From Dicyema japonicum (taxonomy: Eukaryota > Dicyemida > Rhombozoa > Dicyemidae), in NCBI GenBank assembly GCA_011109175.1, contig RDEW01000031.1, positions 380,807 through 444,806 on the forward strand: 64,000 nt of DNA, read 5' to 3'. Below are positions 44,826 through 55,544 of this stretch, piece by piece. A program made the position numbers and the translations under genes. Under the pieces are notes generated by a model. It saw only the letters and a program-made list of their open reading frames with translations, made no database searches and was not told where the DNA came from. Numbering within the stretch: position 1 is the first letter of the stretch; each line of letters begins with the position of its first letter.

Positions 44826-45965
44826 TTAGGTTGTTAGCTTGCACATTGTATTTGGAGCAGAAATAGATTCTGATTCATCTGATAAGTTTAGCTTGATACG
44901 ACGAATAGTTTTCCATAAAAGACTCGTGGATTTCATATGTCCAATAGATGATAGGCGGTTCCACGCCCTATCTTTCTTTTCTCTGATGAGCTTTGTAATT
45001 CTCTGATTTAAGCATTTTATATTTTCCAAATCAGAAGAGGTTTGCAGATCAGGGAGTTTCTTTGTTTGACGAGGAGACGAGTCTTTGAGTCCAGAGTAGG
45101 CTTGTAGGATTTTAAACTGCACGTGGTACAAACAACTTTTCAGCTTGAAGATTACACGGTTTAGATGGTCCACTGCTTTGTCGATGGAGCAAAATGAGGT
45201 GGGATCATAATGTATTAGGTTATGGTCAATGAAGAGCTTGAAATTCGACCAGTCAGCTTTCTTGTAGACTTTGAAGGTTGCGTTAATTCTACGTGAGTTA
45301 TTGAATCGACTCAGTTTTAATATAATCGGATTATGATCACTATGAAAATCGTCAGTAAAGACGTACCATGAAATCTTGGGGCAATCCTAGAGGAAGCAAA
45401 AGATATGTCGGGGGAGGTTGAATTGTCATTTCTTCGGATAGGTGTCCTTGTGAAAATTCGGGTGATTTAGAATCACCATTTTTTGGAGAGAGTCGATAAT
45501 TAGACTCCCCCTCTTGTCTGCCGACTGAATATTAAGCCATTGCGGATGTTTGGCGTTGAAATCCCCACATAGTAACAAATTTCAAATTTCTTGTAGTTTG
45601 TCGAGCTTCGGAACATAGTTATTAGGACAGAATCCCGGCGGTGGAATGTAAATGTTGAATAAGATGTTCTGACCCATTAATAAGATCAATAGAAATTTGT
45701 TCCGCGGTCTGTCGTGTAGAATTAAATCATCCACCTGCGAGCTCACATCGTGGAAGGATAAACCGTTTTTAATAATGGTGAGTAAGCCGCCACTACGTCC
45801 AATACGGTCTTTTCTGATAGAGATGTATCCAGGAAAAAGTGTTCATTATCTCCAGAAAGCAATAGAATCCAGAGGAACAAACAACATATCGAGTTTCCAG
45901 TTGAGGTATACCATCCAGGCATAAGGAGTCTAAATGGGGAAGAGCAAATGGTTCTTTTTGGTGTA
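44826..45965 (-). pseudogene. LINE A endonuclease fragment
   Basis: In minus-strand order it shows SIRKDRIGRSGGLLTIIKNG, NLLLCGDFNAKHPQWLNIQS, FHSDHNPIILKLSR, DWSNFKLFIDHNLIHYD and a long linker DHLNRVIFKLKSCLYHVQFK. It is homologous to 35.9-36.7 kb. Catalytic D (GDFN) and SDH are present. The 5' side runs into repeat block R near 45940 with no 2A motif, and the RT is absent. Confidence 0.8.
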
Positions 45966-46035
45966 TTACTACACTGAGCGCCACCACAAAAGGTTAATCA
46001 CATGACGCCACGTTCCATAATCCAACGCGTCTTGC
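45935..46035 (-). repeat. Dispersed repeat block R, copy 3
   Basis: The minus strand reads GGTGGCGCTCAGTGTAGTAA, then GAACCATTTGCTCTTCCCC, parallel to copies 1 and 2 (GGTGGCGCCCAGTGTCAGAC, GGATCATTTGCTCTCCC). It joins the LINE A endonuclease fragment. Confidence 0.5.
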
Positions 46036-46039
46036 TTTT

Positions 46040-47205
46040 GCGCGTGACACACATGACGTATAGATTACAGAAAGAGCAAATATTAAAACAAAAATAAGAG
46101 AAGCCATAAGTCTGAAAACAAAGAATAAAATACTCGATCAGATTAAAATGATTGAAACCCTCAAGGACAATGGATAGTGAGGATGTTAGACAAATTAGAA
46201 GCAAAGTACTGAAATACCAGTACCTTTTCGGGACGACCAATTAGAGAGATCATAAATCAAGTGAAAATGGCAGAGCATATCGTTGACCACTTTGAAAAAT
46301 TGTTCAAATCAAATGAATATGGTAGGATAGGACTGCTCCAGAAAAATGCGAACTTGAAGAGAAAATAGTCCTACAAGAAGTACATGTAATAAGCTCATAA
46401 ATTAAAAAAATGNATAAGAGAAGCCATAAGTCTGAAAACAAAGAATAAAATACTCGATCAGATTAAAATGATTGAAACCCTCAAGGACAATGGATAGTGA
46501 GGATGTTAGACAAATTAGAAGCAAAGTACTGAAATACCAGTACCTTTTCGGGACGCCCAATTAGAGAGATCATAAATCAAGTGAAAATGGCAGAGCATAT
46601 CGTTGACCACTTTGAAAAATTGTTCAAATCAAATGAATATGATAGGATAGGACTGCTCCAGAAGGGGGCGAACTTGAAGAGAAAATAATCCTACAAGAAG
46701 TACATGTAATAAGTTCATAAATTAAAAAAATGACAAGAAGTTCTTACTGCTATATTGGAGGAAATTCCCGGGAAGTTGGCTGAATGGTCCTAACGATAAA
46801 CCTGAAGTCACAGAACNGATAGGACTGCTCCAGAAGGGGGCGAACTTGAAGAGAAAATAGTCCTACAAGAAGTACATGTAATAAGCTCATAAATTAAAAA
46901 AATGACAAGAATTTCTTACTACTATATTGGAGGAAATACCCGGGAAGTTGGCTGAATGGTCCTAACGATAAACCTGAAGTCACAGAACTAAGATGAGAGG
47001 AAATGAAAACGAAGGAGTTTTGGCGCAAAATCAAAATGCTGGGCACCCTTCTCAGAGACAGTGAAGTGACATAAAAAGAAGAAAAACATTATCAAATGTA
47101 GCACTGCGCAAAATCAAGAAAATTTAATTTGTGGATGCAAGAGTCCGCCTGTACAACGTACTTGCCAATACTCTTGTATAACGTGGGCAGTTAGACTTTA
47201 CCACG
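46040..47205 (+). pseudogene. LINE B remnant with duplicated blocks
   Basis: Plus-strand pieces: REAISLKTKNKILDQIKMIE, INQVKMAEHIVDHFEKLFKS (compare IDQAEYITSYFEDIL) and, near 47125, FVDARVRLYNVLANTLVYNV (compare SVRLRLYEAFVKPILMYN). The middle is inflated by two near-identical duplications meeting at single Ns: 46094-46412 with 46414-46732, and 46646-46816 with 46818-46988. Confidence 0.5.
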
Positions 47206-47381
47206 TGCTATGACATAGAGTAAGTACGTATAATAATTTCTAAAGTGAAGTAATAAAATGAGTAAACACAAATAATCATCATTAAAGCTATTATAATCGA
47301 GTTTAAGAAGCACGTGGACAAGCACATGGTCTTATACTGATTCTGAGGCTGTTTAACGCATAAAACTGAATTGTTGTTCAA

Positions 47382-47842
47382 CTGGAAAAAGTAGGCAGTA
47401 ATATTATTTAAATTCTGGGTCTTGTGGTGATGGCGTTGGATTTGGAAGTCAGGAGTGGCTAGCAAGACCCTCTCCTATGTGAAAGGACAAAATTGATTTT
47501 ATTAAAAAAAAACTCGCTCTTAGTGAAGAGGACATTATAAATGTGTCTAATTTAACGGTTCGGTTTTAGGGAGATATTTCGTGTGATATTATTTCTCTAG
47601 AGTTATCCCTTNCTGGAAAAAGTAGGCAGTAATATTATTTAAATTCTGGGTCTTGTGGGGATGGCGTTGGATTTGGAATTCAGGAGTGGCTAGCAAGACC
47701 CTCTCCTATGTGAAAGGACAAAATTGATTTTATTAAGGAAAAACTCGCTCTTAGTGAAGAAGACATTATAAATGTGTCTAATTTAACGGTTCGGTTTTAG
47801 GGAGATATTTCGTGTGATATTATTTCTCTATAGTTATCCCTT
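47382..47842. repeat. 230-bp duplicate across a single-N join
   Basis: 47382-47611 and 47613-47842 are nearly identical and separated by one N at 47612. The unit contains a plus-strand frame (KLALSEEDIINVSNLTVRF) that I cannot assign. The duplication is best explained as overlapping contig ends. Confidence 0.7.
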
Positions 47843-47899
47843 GATCCTTGTGCTCTTTCATTGATGTCATTCATTAATTTCAATCTTGTATCTTCTTTA

Positions 47900-48640
47900 T
47901 CGATTAAATGATTGTGATTTTTTCCTGTTTCAGTATCATCCCAGTTGATGATATTAAAAGAAATGCTGAACATTTCAAGATACGTTTTCTACAACGACAT
48001 CTGGTATTTTCTCCAACAATTTTGTTTTTATTATAGAGAAAATTTTCGTGAACTAAAATCTCTCCACCTCGCGTATAGGCTAAAAACAGTCGATCTTGTC
48101 TCAGCATCGGCATGGATGTGGAACACATACTTTTAACCCAAGTCGCAATGAGATCCTAATACTGAGGTATTTATCATCCAGGAATGTACCCAGAACTCCA
48201 TTGGGAATAGCGTTGAGCCAGGCACCGCTCTCGGAAGACGCCCCCGACAACAAACAGGAACGGCAATGTTGGCTAGATGACACTAGCAAATCTTTGAAAG
48301 AATTCCAGCAGATAGCATCGTCCAAGTTTCGTTGAGAGAACGAGGAAGGCAGGGAAAACTGATAAGTGCGGCTTCACGAGCATGGCCGGCGACCATTCAA
48401 TAGAGAATTCAGGTAGAGAGTGTAAGATCCTCTTGACATGGGAGTTACAGGCCACTAGCGATGATAGGTATGAAGGGAGTGAAAGGTCCACAGGGTTGCG
48501 AATTCCAACTCCTCCAAGTCTCACTGACAGCGTGGCTTGCTTCCATGAGTAATTTTCGAACAGGATGTTGAAGATGCGTTTCGCTGACGAACGGAAGATC
48601 TCGTGCGTCTCTGTTTGAGAACTTATTCTTTATGACCACC
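47900..48640 (-). pseudogene. RLE-LINE C-terminal half
   Basis: In minus-strand order it shows MRLGGVGIRNPVDLSLPSYL, a TWDDAICWNSFKDLL-like block, SGASSESGAWLNAIPNGVLG, LSIRISLRLGLKVCVPHPCR and the start of the zinc knuckle. It overlaps the region kept at 34.8-35.2 kb. It ends before the RPD nuclease core. Confidence 0.75.
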
Positions 48641-48644
48641 ATAA

Positions 48645-49080
48645 AAATAGATGGAAGGTCCTAGTTGCGGTGAGGTCACAAAATACTTCCATTAAAAAAT
48701 ACAAAATTAAAATTATATTCAAATTTTTATCCACAATATGTCAAATCTCGAAAATGGAATGAAAAGATCCATTCTTGCCAAACAATAATAATCAAATATT
48801 CAATCATGGATTTTTTGTTAATAAAAAATCATTCCTATTTGAAGCCTAACCTGAACTTTTAAATATTTCTTCTTTCCTTCAATTCTTTTTTTGTCAGTTT
48901 TTTTCAAAAATTGCAGAACCTTAATCAACCATAACTCGACACAGGTTTCATGCTTTCTACATAAAACTAATTAAAGTCTTAAACGATCACGCCTTTCTAT
49001 AATTAGTATATCGAACTTGAAAATGAAGTAAACAACAGGTTATGGAATATCTATCAGTACGCCGGTTGGCCTGGACTGTT
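48645..49080. other. AT-rich spacer, nothing recognised
   Basis: No conserved frame, repeat end or exon pattern was seen. Confidence 0.4.
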
Positions 49081-49119
49081 CATCCGGGTACCCCTTTTCC
49101 TTGCTAACCGTCCATTTGC

Positions 49120-49690
49120 TAGTCTAGGCACATACACATCCTAATTTCATCTCCAGAACGTTGTAGGTACAAAGCCAGTAAGCCCATCTCCAGTTAGTTC
49201 TCCCTTTGTAGGTCCTTTCCCCAGTATGTTCTTCCACAGTGGTCCCAACCGTCCTGTAGGGGCCGATAATGTGGTTAACAAATTTACATGAAGATTCCAA
49301 TTCGAATGTAGGGAACAATTGGTGTGGGTACCCCCTGTAGGTCTTAACTCCAGTATGTACTTCCACAGTAGTCTCAGGTCCCGTAGGGATCAATAGTCTG
49401 GGTAACAAAGTTCCGTGTAGATCCGGATACGAATGTAGGGTTCAATTGAAGTGGATACTAGGTCCAACTTGGAATATATCCGGAGATTTTGACTCTTTGG
49501 CTACTGCGTCCCCCAAAAGGTTCCTTCGTCTTGTAGAATATGTCCATTCGGCCCGTAATATGTTTCTCCACCTTGTAATATGTTCCTTCGTCTTGTAGAA
49601 TAAGTTCAATCGACGTGTAATACGCTTTTCGCCTTGAAAAGATTCCNTCGCCTTGAAACTCTTTTGACTTGAGATAATAAAGTAGCACCA
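49120..49690 (-). repeat. Tandem-repeat coding segment (126-bp and ~21-bp units)
   Basis: On the minus strand an open frame 49408-49124 holds two 42-residue units: LIPTGPETTVEVHTGVKTYR and IIGPYRTVGTTVEEHTGERT begin equivalent stretches, 126 bp apart. The adjacent frame 49688-49458 carries shorter units of about seven residues (EGTYYKV, EKHITGR, MDIFYKT) from 21-22-bp DNA repeats. The DNA repeats keep the reading frame, which suggests a repetitive extracellular or structural protein exon. A single N at 49647 interrupts it. No homology recognised; MORN-like resemblance is superficial. Confidence 0.45.
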
Positions 49691-49795
49691 GTTTATTATT
49701 TTTTACTTAATATATTAACAAATTTTCTTAAATTTTTAATATTAACAATTTTCTTAATAATCAAATTTATTTAAAAACACAAAATTTGTTCAGGA

Positions 49796-50571
49796 ATGAT
49801 TTTTATGATTTTGTCAATTTTGTTCTTTAAGATTCTCAATGATTCAGAAAATATAACCGAAATTGCATTGTAAGTATAATTTCAGTAATTCAAGGGATAA
49901 ATTCAATTCAATGGATAAAAATAAAAACGGTAAAGTCGGAAAAAATGAATTCGTATATTACACAAAAGAAATGGGTTTCAACCGAATCTTGGAAAAAAAC
50001 AAAAAACTATTCACAGACAACAACATCACAGGCATGAACATTTCTCAATTGACAACTATTATGAAAATAGAGATCCCTGAAAATATATTTGAGACTCATG
50101 ATTTGAACAAAGATGGAGTTATCTCTCCGGAAGAACTGGTTTCTATATTGGATCCAGAAATCGATATAAATTACCAAATAATAAACGCCATGGTAATAAT
50201 GTGCGGTTAATGTCCTTTTAGAATTTTTTTATGGAGTTTTACGACAAAAATAATGACGGGATCCTCGATTTGGAGGAGTCAATTGGTTCTCGTTAAACTT
50301 AGTTTAGCGTGCAAACATTTGAATTTATATGCGTATGACACGGATGGAGACAACGTGCTTACAACAGAAGAATTAAAGCCTCTTGTGATTCAAAAATATG
50401 TAGACAATCGTCAAATAGACAGAATATTCAACCAAATTGATTTGGATAAAGTTGGTGAATAAATATTCATGTTAGAATAATTACATCTCCTTCGGTGAAT
50501 ACGTAGAAATGTTCAAAAAAGACCGAACATCAAAATCCTATGAAAATTTAGAATTCGACAAAGAATTATAA
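49796..50571 (+). CDS. Secreted five-EF-hand calcium-binding protein, introns 22-29 nt
   Basis: Removing introns 49870-49894, 50193-50221, 50286-50307 and 50451-50475 (25, 29, 22, 25 nt) leaves 225 codons (224 aa). A hydrophobic start MIFMILSILFFKIL looks like a signal peptide. Five canonical 12-residue EF loops follow: DKNKNGKVGKNE (32-43), DLNKDGVISPEE (94-105), DKNNDGILDLEE (132-143), DTDGDNVLTTEE (156-167) and DLDKNNYISFGE (190-201). The last is assembled across the fourth intron, which otherwise introduces a stop. Each has acidic residues at positions 1, 3 and 12. The signal peptide and multiple EF hands suggest a secretory-pathway protein of the CREC/calumenin kind. The C-terminal DKEL resembles but is not a canonical KDEL signal. 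Start ATG 49796 is the only one upstream in frame that yields a signal peptide. Exact orthology is not assigned. Confidence 0.88.
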
Positions 50572-50639
50572 TTCCAGTTTGTGATTATTTGGTTTTGATG
50601 ATTCAATCCTCTTTATTTTTATCCATGAATTAATACCAA

Positions 50640-50970
50640 TTTGAAGCCACAATCAATTCCTCGAAATAGTTAGAGACTTGAATCCGACTCAATTATTAAC
50701 CTTTGAGCGAGATCAATGTTGGTAAATTTATAGTTTCCCAGGGTGAGTTTTTTCTCAAATACTAAGCTCAGACTCTCAAACAATGTCCATCTTCCAAATA
50801 TTGATATTGTTGTCCTGTGTGATCACCACATATTCATGTTCCATTCGTTTGCTTTCAATGGTTCTCTTGATCACTAGAGTAGGTTATATTCACTTTAGCA
50901 TCATGAACTAACTCACTTATCCGCAGATTATCTTAATGTTCTCTACTTATTAGTTTTGATGACAATCCCA
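50640..50970. repeat. Second copy of the 2200-2460 segment
   Basis: It is collinear with 2200-2460 as described there. On the minus strand it reads SELVHDAKVNIT and DNNINIWKMD between stops. It directly follows the EF-hand gene and runs toward the assembly gap. Confidence 0.5.
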
Positions 50971-51098
50971 ATTGCTATTAATGATATTTTTAATCGTTTT
51001 ATCAAACACAAAGTCTTATTATTGAATGACCAGATATTCACAATAAAAATCGATAATAAAAGTATGAAATTTTTAATAATAAACATTATGCTCAAACT

Positions 51099-51939
51099 NN
51101 NNNNNNNNNNNNNNNNNNNNNNNNNNNNNNNNNNNNNNNNNNNNNNNNNNNNNNNNNNNNNNNNNNNNNNNNNNNNNNNNNNNNNNNNNNNNNNNNNNNN
51201 NNNNNNNNNNNNNNNNNNNNNNNNNNNNNNNNNNNNNNNNNNNNNNNNNNNNNNNNNNNNNNNNNNNNNNNNNNNNNNNNNNNNNNNNNNNNNNNNNNNN
51301 NNNNNNNNNNNNNNNNNNNNNNNNNNNNNNNNNNNNNNNNNNNNNNNNNNNNNNNNNNNNNNNNNNNNNNNNNNNNNNNNNNNNNNNNNNNNNNNNNNNN
51401 NNNNNNNNNNNNNNNNNNNNNNNNNNNNNNNNNNNNNNNNNNNNNNNNNNNNNNNNNNNNNNNNNNNNNNNNNNNNNNNNNNNNNNNNNNNNNNNNNNNN
51501 NNNNNNNNNNNNNNNNNNNNNNNNNNNNNNNNNNNNNNNNNNNNNNNNNNNNNNNNNNNNNNNNNNNNNNNNNNNNNNNNNNNNNNNNNNNNNNNNNNNN
51601 NNNNNNNNNNNNNNNNNNNNNNNNNNNNNNNNNNNNNNNNNNNNNNNNNNNNNNNNNNNNNNNNNNNNNNNNNNNNNNNNNNNNNNNNNNNNNNNNNNNN
51701 NNNNNNNNNNNNNNNNNNNNNNNNNNNNNNNNNNNNNNNNNNNNNNNNNNNNNNNNNNNNNNNNNNNNNNNNNNNNNNNNNNNNNNNNNNNNNNNNNNNN
51801 NNNNNNNNNNNNNNNNNNNNNNNNNNNNNNNNNNNNNNNNNNNNNNNNNNNNNNNNNNNNNNNNNNNNNNNNNNNNNNNNNNNNNNNNNNNNNNNNNNNN
51901 NNNNNNNNNNNNNNNNNNNNNNNNNNNNNNNNNNNNNNN
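51099..51939. other. Assembly gap (841 N)
   Basis: Unknown sequence. The long open frames that appear to cross it on both strands are artefacts of translating N. Confidence 0.99.
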
Positions 51940-52375
51940 TTTGGTGGCATTAAAACCTCTTTCCCAGCTTTGAAATTATTGTACAAACAATTCATTGAGC
52001 CATCTGTCAGCTATGCCTGTACGTCATGGGGAATCAATCTGTCTTGGACGAACAAACAAAGAATCCAGGACATTTCGACCTTAACAGCCACTACTATTAG
52101 TAATCTCTGGAAACTAGAAAAACTAATATCCTCATCACTTGAAGACCTTATCCGACAAAATGAAAAGGGATTTGCTACCCTGTGCAGGCAGTGAAACTTT
52201 CAACAACACACAGCCATGACGCGTCTTATGAGAAAGGTATACATCACCTCTATCCGTTGATCCCAGAAGGCGCACAAAAAGAAAATGAGAAATCTAATTG
52301 AGGCCTTCAAAATCATTAAATAATTTAATAATTAAATTAACTATTGGTGTTCTTGGGTTAATAATAATAATATCC
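51940..52375 (+). pseudogene. LINE A-related 3' end
   Basis: The first bases after the gap read LKLLYKQFIEPSVSYACTSW, then ISSSLEDLIRQNEKGFATLC and stop. This is the same end as 39.4-39.7 kb (LKTLYSQYIEPCISYACTS, LIEKNEKGN). The 3'UTR ends TGGGTTAATAATAATAATAT (52354-52373), identical over 20 nt to the tail of SINE copy 1. Confidence 0.8.
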
Positions 52376-53135
52376 GTAATGGCATTAGTTGTTATCATAT
52401 TTCCATTCGTTTTCAGTCAATAGCATAGAATCAAATGGGTTGTCATATTTGTTGACATTTTAAGGATTTTGATAACGAGAAACATCGTGCTTTGCTTTTC
52501 CAATTATCACGAACATTAATTTTGTTATATTTGGTGAAATTGACAAAATTTTATGCACGGAAGGAATTTCTATGCATGGACAATACGTGTTGAATGTGGT
52601 AGAGCTGAAGAGAGGAGTCCCACAAGGCTATATCCACAGAGCTCTACAATTAATATTAATATAGTTTTCACTTTTCTGTCAAAGTAATAATTTGGAAGAA
52701 AGTTAAGAATATGTTAGAAATTAAGAGATGACACACCTAGAAGGATTGCTATTCAGTGCAGTGAACTCAAGAGATGCAGCCATAAAAGAAATTTGTTGAT
52801 GAAGTAAATCATGTAGACCTAAAATATTTACCAACCAGGCACTCCTCTGCAAGCGGAAAGTAAGACTAGGTGCGGAAATATTTTTGTTCATTTATGCACA
52901 TACAGTGATCCCTTATTTATGGACTTAAAATAGTACTTTTCAATTAAAAAAATAGTCGACTAATGGAAAATTAGATCCAATCAAGATAGCTCTCAGATAA
53001 TGTCTAGTGAAACCTTTGTTGTTTATCTAACGAAAACAGTCATATCTAGAGAAATTATTTATTGCAACTAAATTTCTATAAATGGCATTTTATGGCATCT
53101 AAATTTAAAGAGATTGCATTTATTATTAAATTAAC
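52376..53135. other. Mostly unassigned; short RT motif B relic
   Basis: Around 52590-52660 the plus strand reads VLNVVELKRGVPQGYIHRA, an RT motif B (GVPQG) piece. The rest is AT-rich with no recognised feature. Confidence 0.35.
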
Positions 53136-53139
53136 TACA

Positions 53140-53560
53140 GGCTTACAATCTTTGGTAAGCCCAGCACAAACAGTCATACCTAATTAATTCTAGGAAGGAA
53201 CCTAAGGGATAACATATGGTTATTCCGACCAAGTCAATCTTCCAAAACTCCATTACAGACTTCCGCTTCAGAAGAGAGGTGGAGATGTAGGAACGCCTTA
53301 TTTCATTTCCGACATCACTTTATTCTTCGGCAAAATAGTTATCATAGTGTTATCTTCAAAAAATTATGTTCAGGGAAAAGGTACGAAGATCACTTTTAAC
53401 TACTGTGCTGTACCAGAAAGAGTCGAATACTCCATTCTTCGGATTTTTGCCCACTAGAAAATCGACTAGTAATTCTGGTCGTAGAACTCGTGGCGAAGAT
53501 GTCAAATTTTATGAAAATAATATAACCATCATTCTTGGATTTTAAAAGTATTAGGGACAA
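53140..53560 (-). mobile_element. tRNA-headed SINE, copy 3
   Basis: The minus strand is collinear with SINE copy 1 from TTTCTGGTACAGCACAGT through AAGCGGAAGTCTGTAATGGA and GTATGACTGTTTGTGCTGGG to the tail hairpin GGCTTAC/GTAAGCC (53140-53161). The hairpin stem is unchanged while its loop differs from copy 1. The tRNA-like head has diverged beyond recognition. Confidence 0.75.
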
Positions 53561-53669
53561 TTGCGGAGGACACTGGAGAAGACTCTAATCTACGAAGGAT
53601 CTTGTGATGATTAAAATATTTACGAAAAATCCTCTTTTCCGTTAGTACTAAACGTTTGTATTATAAATC

Positions 53670-55090
53670 ACATTTTCATTTCTTTTACTCAGAAAACTCT
53701 CAAATCATGATATGCTTTATTTTTGTGAGTTTTGATGTTATGTCACTTACAATATGGAATCTATTTCCCCGGTGGCCTTTAGTTCTAAGATTTCTCTTTC
53801 TTTCCTCTGTTCTTTATCTCTTTATTACGTTAGCGTCAAGTGATCAAACTGTCTCGAATGAAACCCAATGTCTCCACGGAACTAAACCGGTTGAGTTAGC
53901 AAGAGTGAAATCAAGAAATTGAGGTGGTTGAATTATGTAACTAAAAATTAATTTTTTATTGAAAAGGTAACAAGTTTGTTAGTGCTGTCACTCAATGCGA
54001 GATTGGGTTTGATTTCCTCACTCCTATCTGCCAGGTCGATGGATTCTGTTCAGCTAAGTATCTCATTAAATTCTAAGAAAAACCAGTTGAGCTATTTGTA
54101 TTAGAAGGCGCCCACTGCATCAAAAAAAGTATACCTCCTTCCTACCCCACTTGAGGGTTTCCCATAATGAGAGTGCAACGTATTTCACCATACATTTGCC
54201 ACCTTAATATCCCCACACTCATCAGTTGATCTGTCTTTACGATTTCAGTGGCGACTTTAACCATATTCTCATCTTGATAAAGGGAAAACTCCTCACGGAG
54301 AGGAAACTGGTGTTAATCAAAAACTAACTTCAACTGGAAGAAATATGCAACGTATTTCACCATACATTTGCCACCTTAATATCCCCACACTCATCAGTTG
54401 ATCTGTCTTTACGATTTCAGTGGCGACTTTAACCATATTCTCATCTTGATAAAGGGAAAACTCCTCACGGAGAGGAAACTGATGTTAATCAAAAACTAAC
54501 TTCAACTGGAAGAAATAGTGGAATTGGAATTGTAAATCAGAAGAAAGACATATAATAAATAAATGAAAGAACTTATAGTAGATTCCAAGAAAGATTTATG
54601 GTATATTTCAAAAAAAGACTTGTTCAATACTTAAGAGGGTTCTATACTTGTATGTAAGCGTGGATATTTCTACCCTTCCAACAAGATACATCCATGGAAC
54701 TTAGTAACAATGCCATGCCAATTGCATAAATTAAACAGTGACTTTTATCATCAATTGTTCGAAAAAAATTCCGGTTTTGTCTGCAAATGTCTTGGTGATA
54801 TATTCTCATCTCAACAACTCCCACAATATCTTNTTCTACCCTTCCAACAAGATACATCCATGGAACTTAGTAACAATGCCATGTCAATTGCATAAATTAA
54901 ACAGTGACTTTTATCATCAATTGTTCGAAAAAAATTCCGGTTTTGTCTGCAAATGTCTTGGTGATATATTCTCATCTCAACAACTCCCACAATATCTTAG
55001 TATAAATTCTAGTATCAGACTCAATGTTCCGAAAAAAAATAATTTTAACATAAGATTCAAAAATTTCTAAAGAGCGATGTGCCACGTGGA
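53670..55090 (+). CDS. Possible Cys-rich, EGF-like secreted protein (fragmentary)
   Basis: A plus-strand frame starts with a hydrophobic leader (FLFLSSVLYLFITLASS, about 53800) and continues NETQCLHGTKPVE. With mini-introns of about 19-34 and 30 nt between 53880 and 53975 it would join LCNKFVSAVTQCEIGFDFLT then PICQVDGFCSAKY, giving an EGF-like Cys spacing. Downstream, 54720-54830 reads a KNSGFVCKCLGDIF frame with another C-x-C. The exon links are not certain, the region contains a 172-bp tandem duplication and a single-N duplication, and no homologue is recognised. Treat the limits as provisional. Confidence 0.3.
54175..54518. repeat. 172-bp tandem duplication
   Basis: 54175-54346 and 54347-54518 are nearly identical, with no N between them. 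The unit starts GCAACGTATTTCACCATAC. It could be real or a collapsed assembly join. Confidence 0.85.
54668..54998. repeat. 165-bp duplicate across a single-N join
   Basis: 54668-54832 and 54834-54998 are almost identical and separated by one N at 54833, most simply two overlapping contig ends. Confidence 0.8.
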
Positions 55091-55249
55091 TCATCAATGT
55101 TTTATATAAATGAAAAAAAAATTTCTTTTTCTCAGTAAGTTCTGGAATGTGATTCTTTTGACCGTAGTTATATAACATTGTTTTCAATTCCGAGACTTCC
55201 CCTCTTATCCACCTCCACTATCTTTAAATATAGAAATTCGGTTCTAAGA

Positions 55250-55440
55250 CAGTCAAACCCCGAGGTCATCCATGCGTGAATGAAGTTCTGATTTTGACAT
55301 ATCCACGTATCTGTTTCTGCTTGCAATAATTACATCGTCAGCATATGTTAGAAGAATTGAATCAGACCCCCCAGGGCAGGGTAAGTCGGTTAAGAATCCC
55401 CGGACAGTAAGAAAATTGGCTTTAAAGTCATATGGATGGA
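55250..55440 (-). pseudogene. LINE A RT motif C fragment
   Basis: The minus strand reads SDSILLTYADDVIIASRNRY, the catalytic YADD box of LINE A, here with both Asp kept. Flanking sequence is worn. It lies opposite in orientation to the LINE A end that follows. Confidence 0.7.
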
Positions 55441-55544
55441 GACGTTGAAGACCATTTTTTCTTTTTTAGCAGGATTCTCGGGACTGAGTCAAACGCCATA
55501 GATGCCGCTTGGGTTCTTTGAAGCCTTCAAGATGAATTGTGCCA

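Noticed and set aside
49863-50210. EF-hand frame starting at the internal codon 49863
   Set aside because: That start lies just before the first intron. The ATG at 49796 plus removal of the 25-nt intron gives a signal peptide and an uninterrupted first EF hand.
50943-52194. Long open frames of 350-412 codons across the gap
   Set aside because: They consist almost entirely of N. The real part after the gap is a LINE A-related 3' end.
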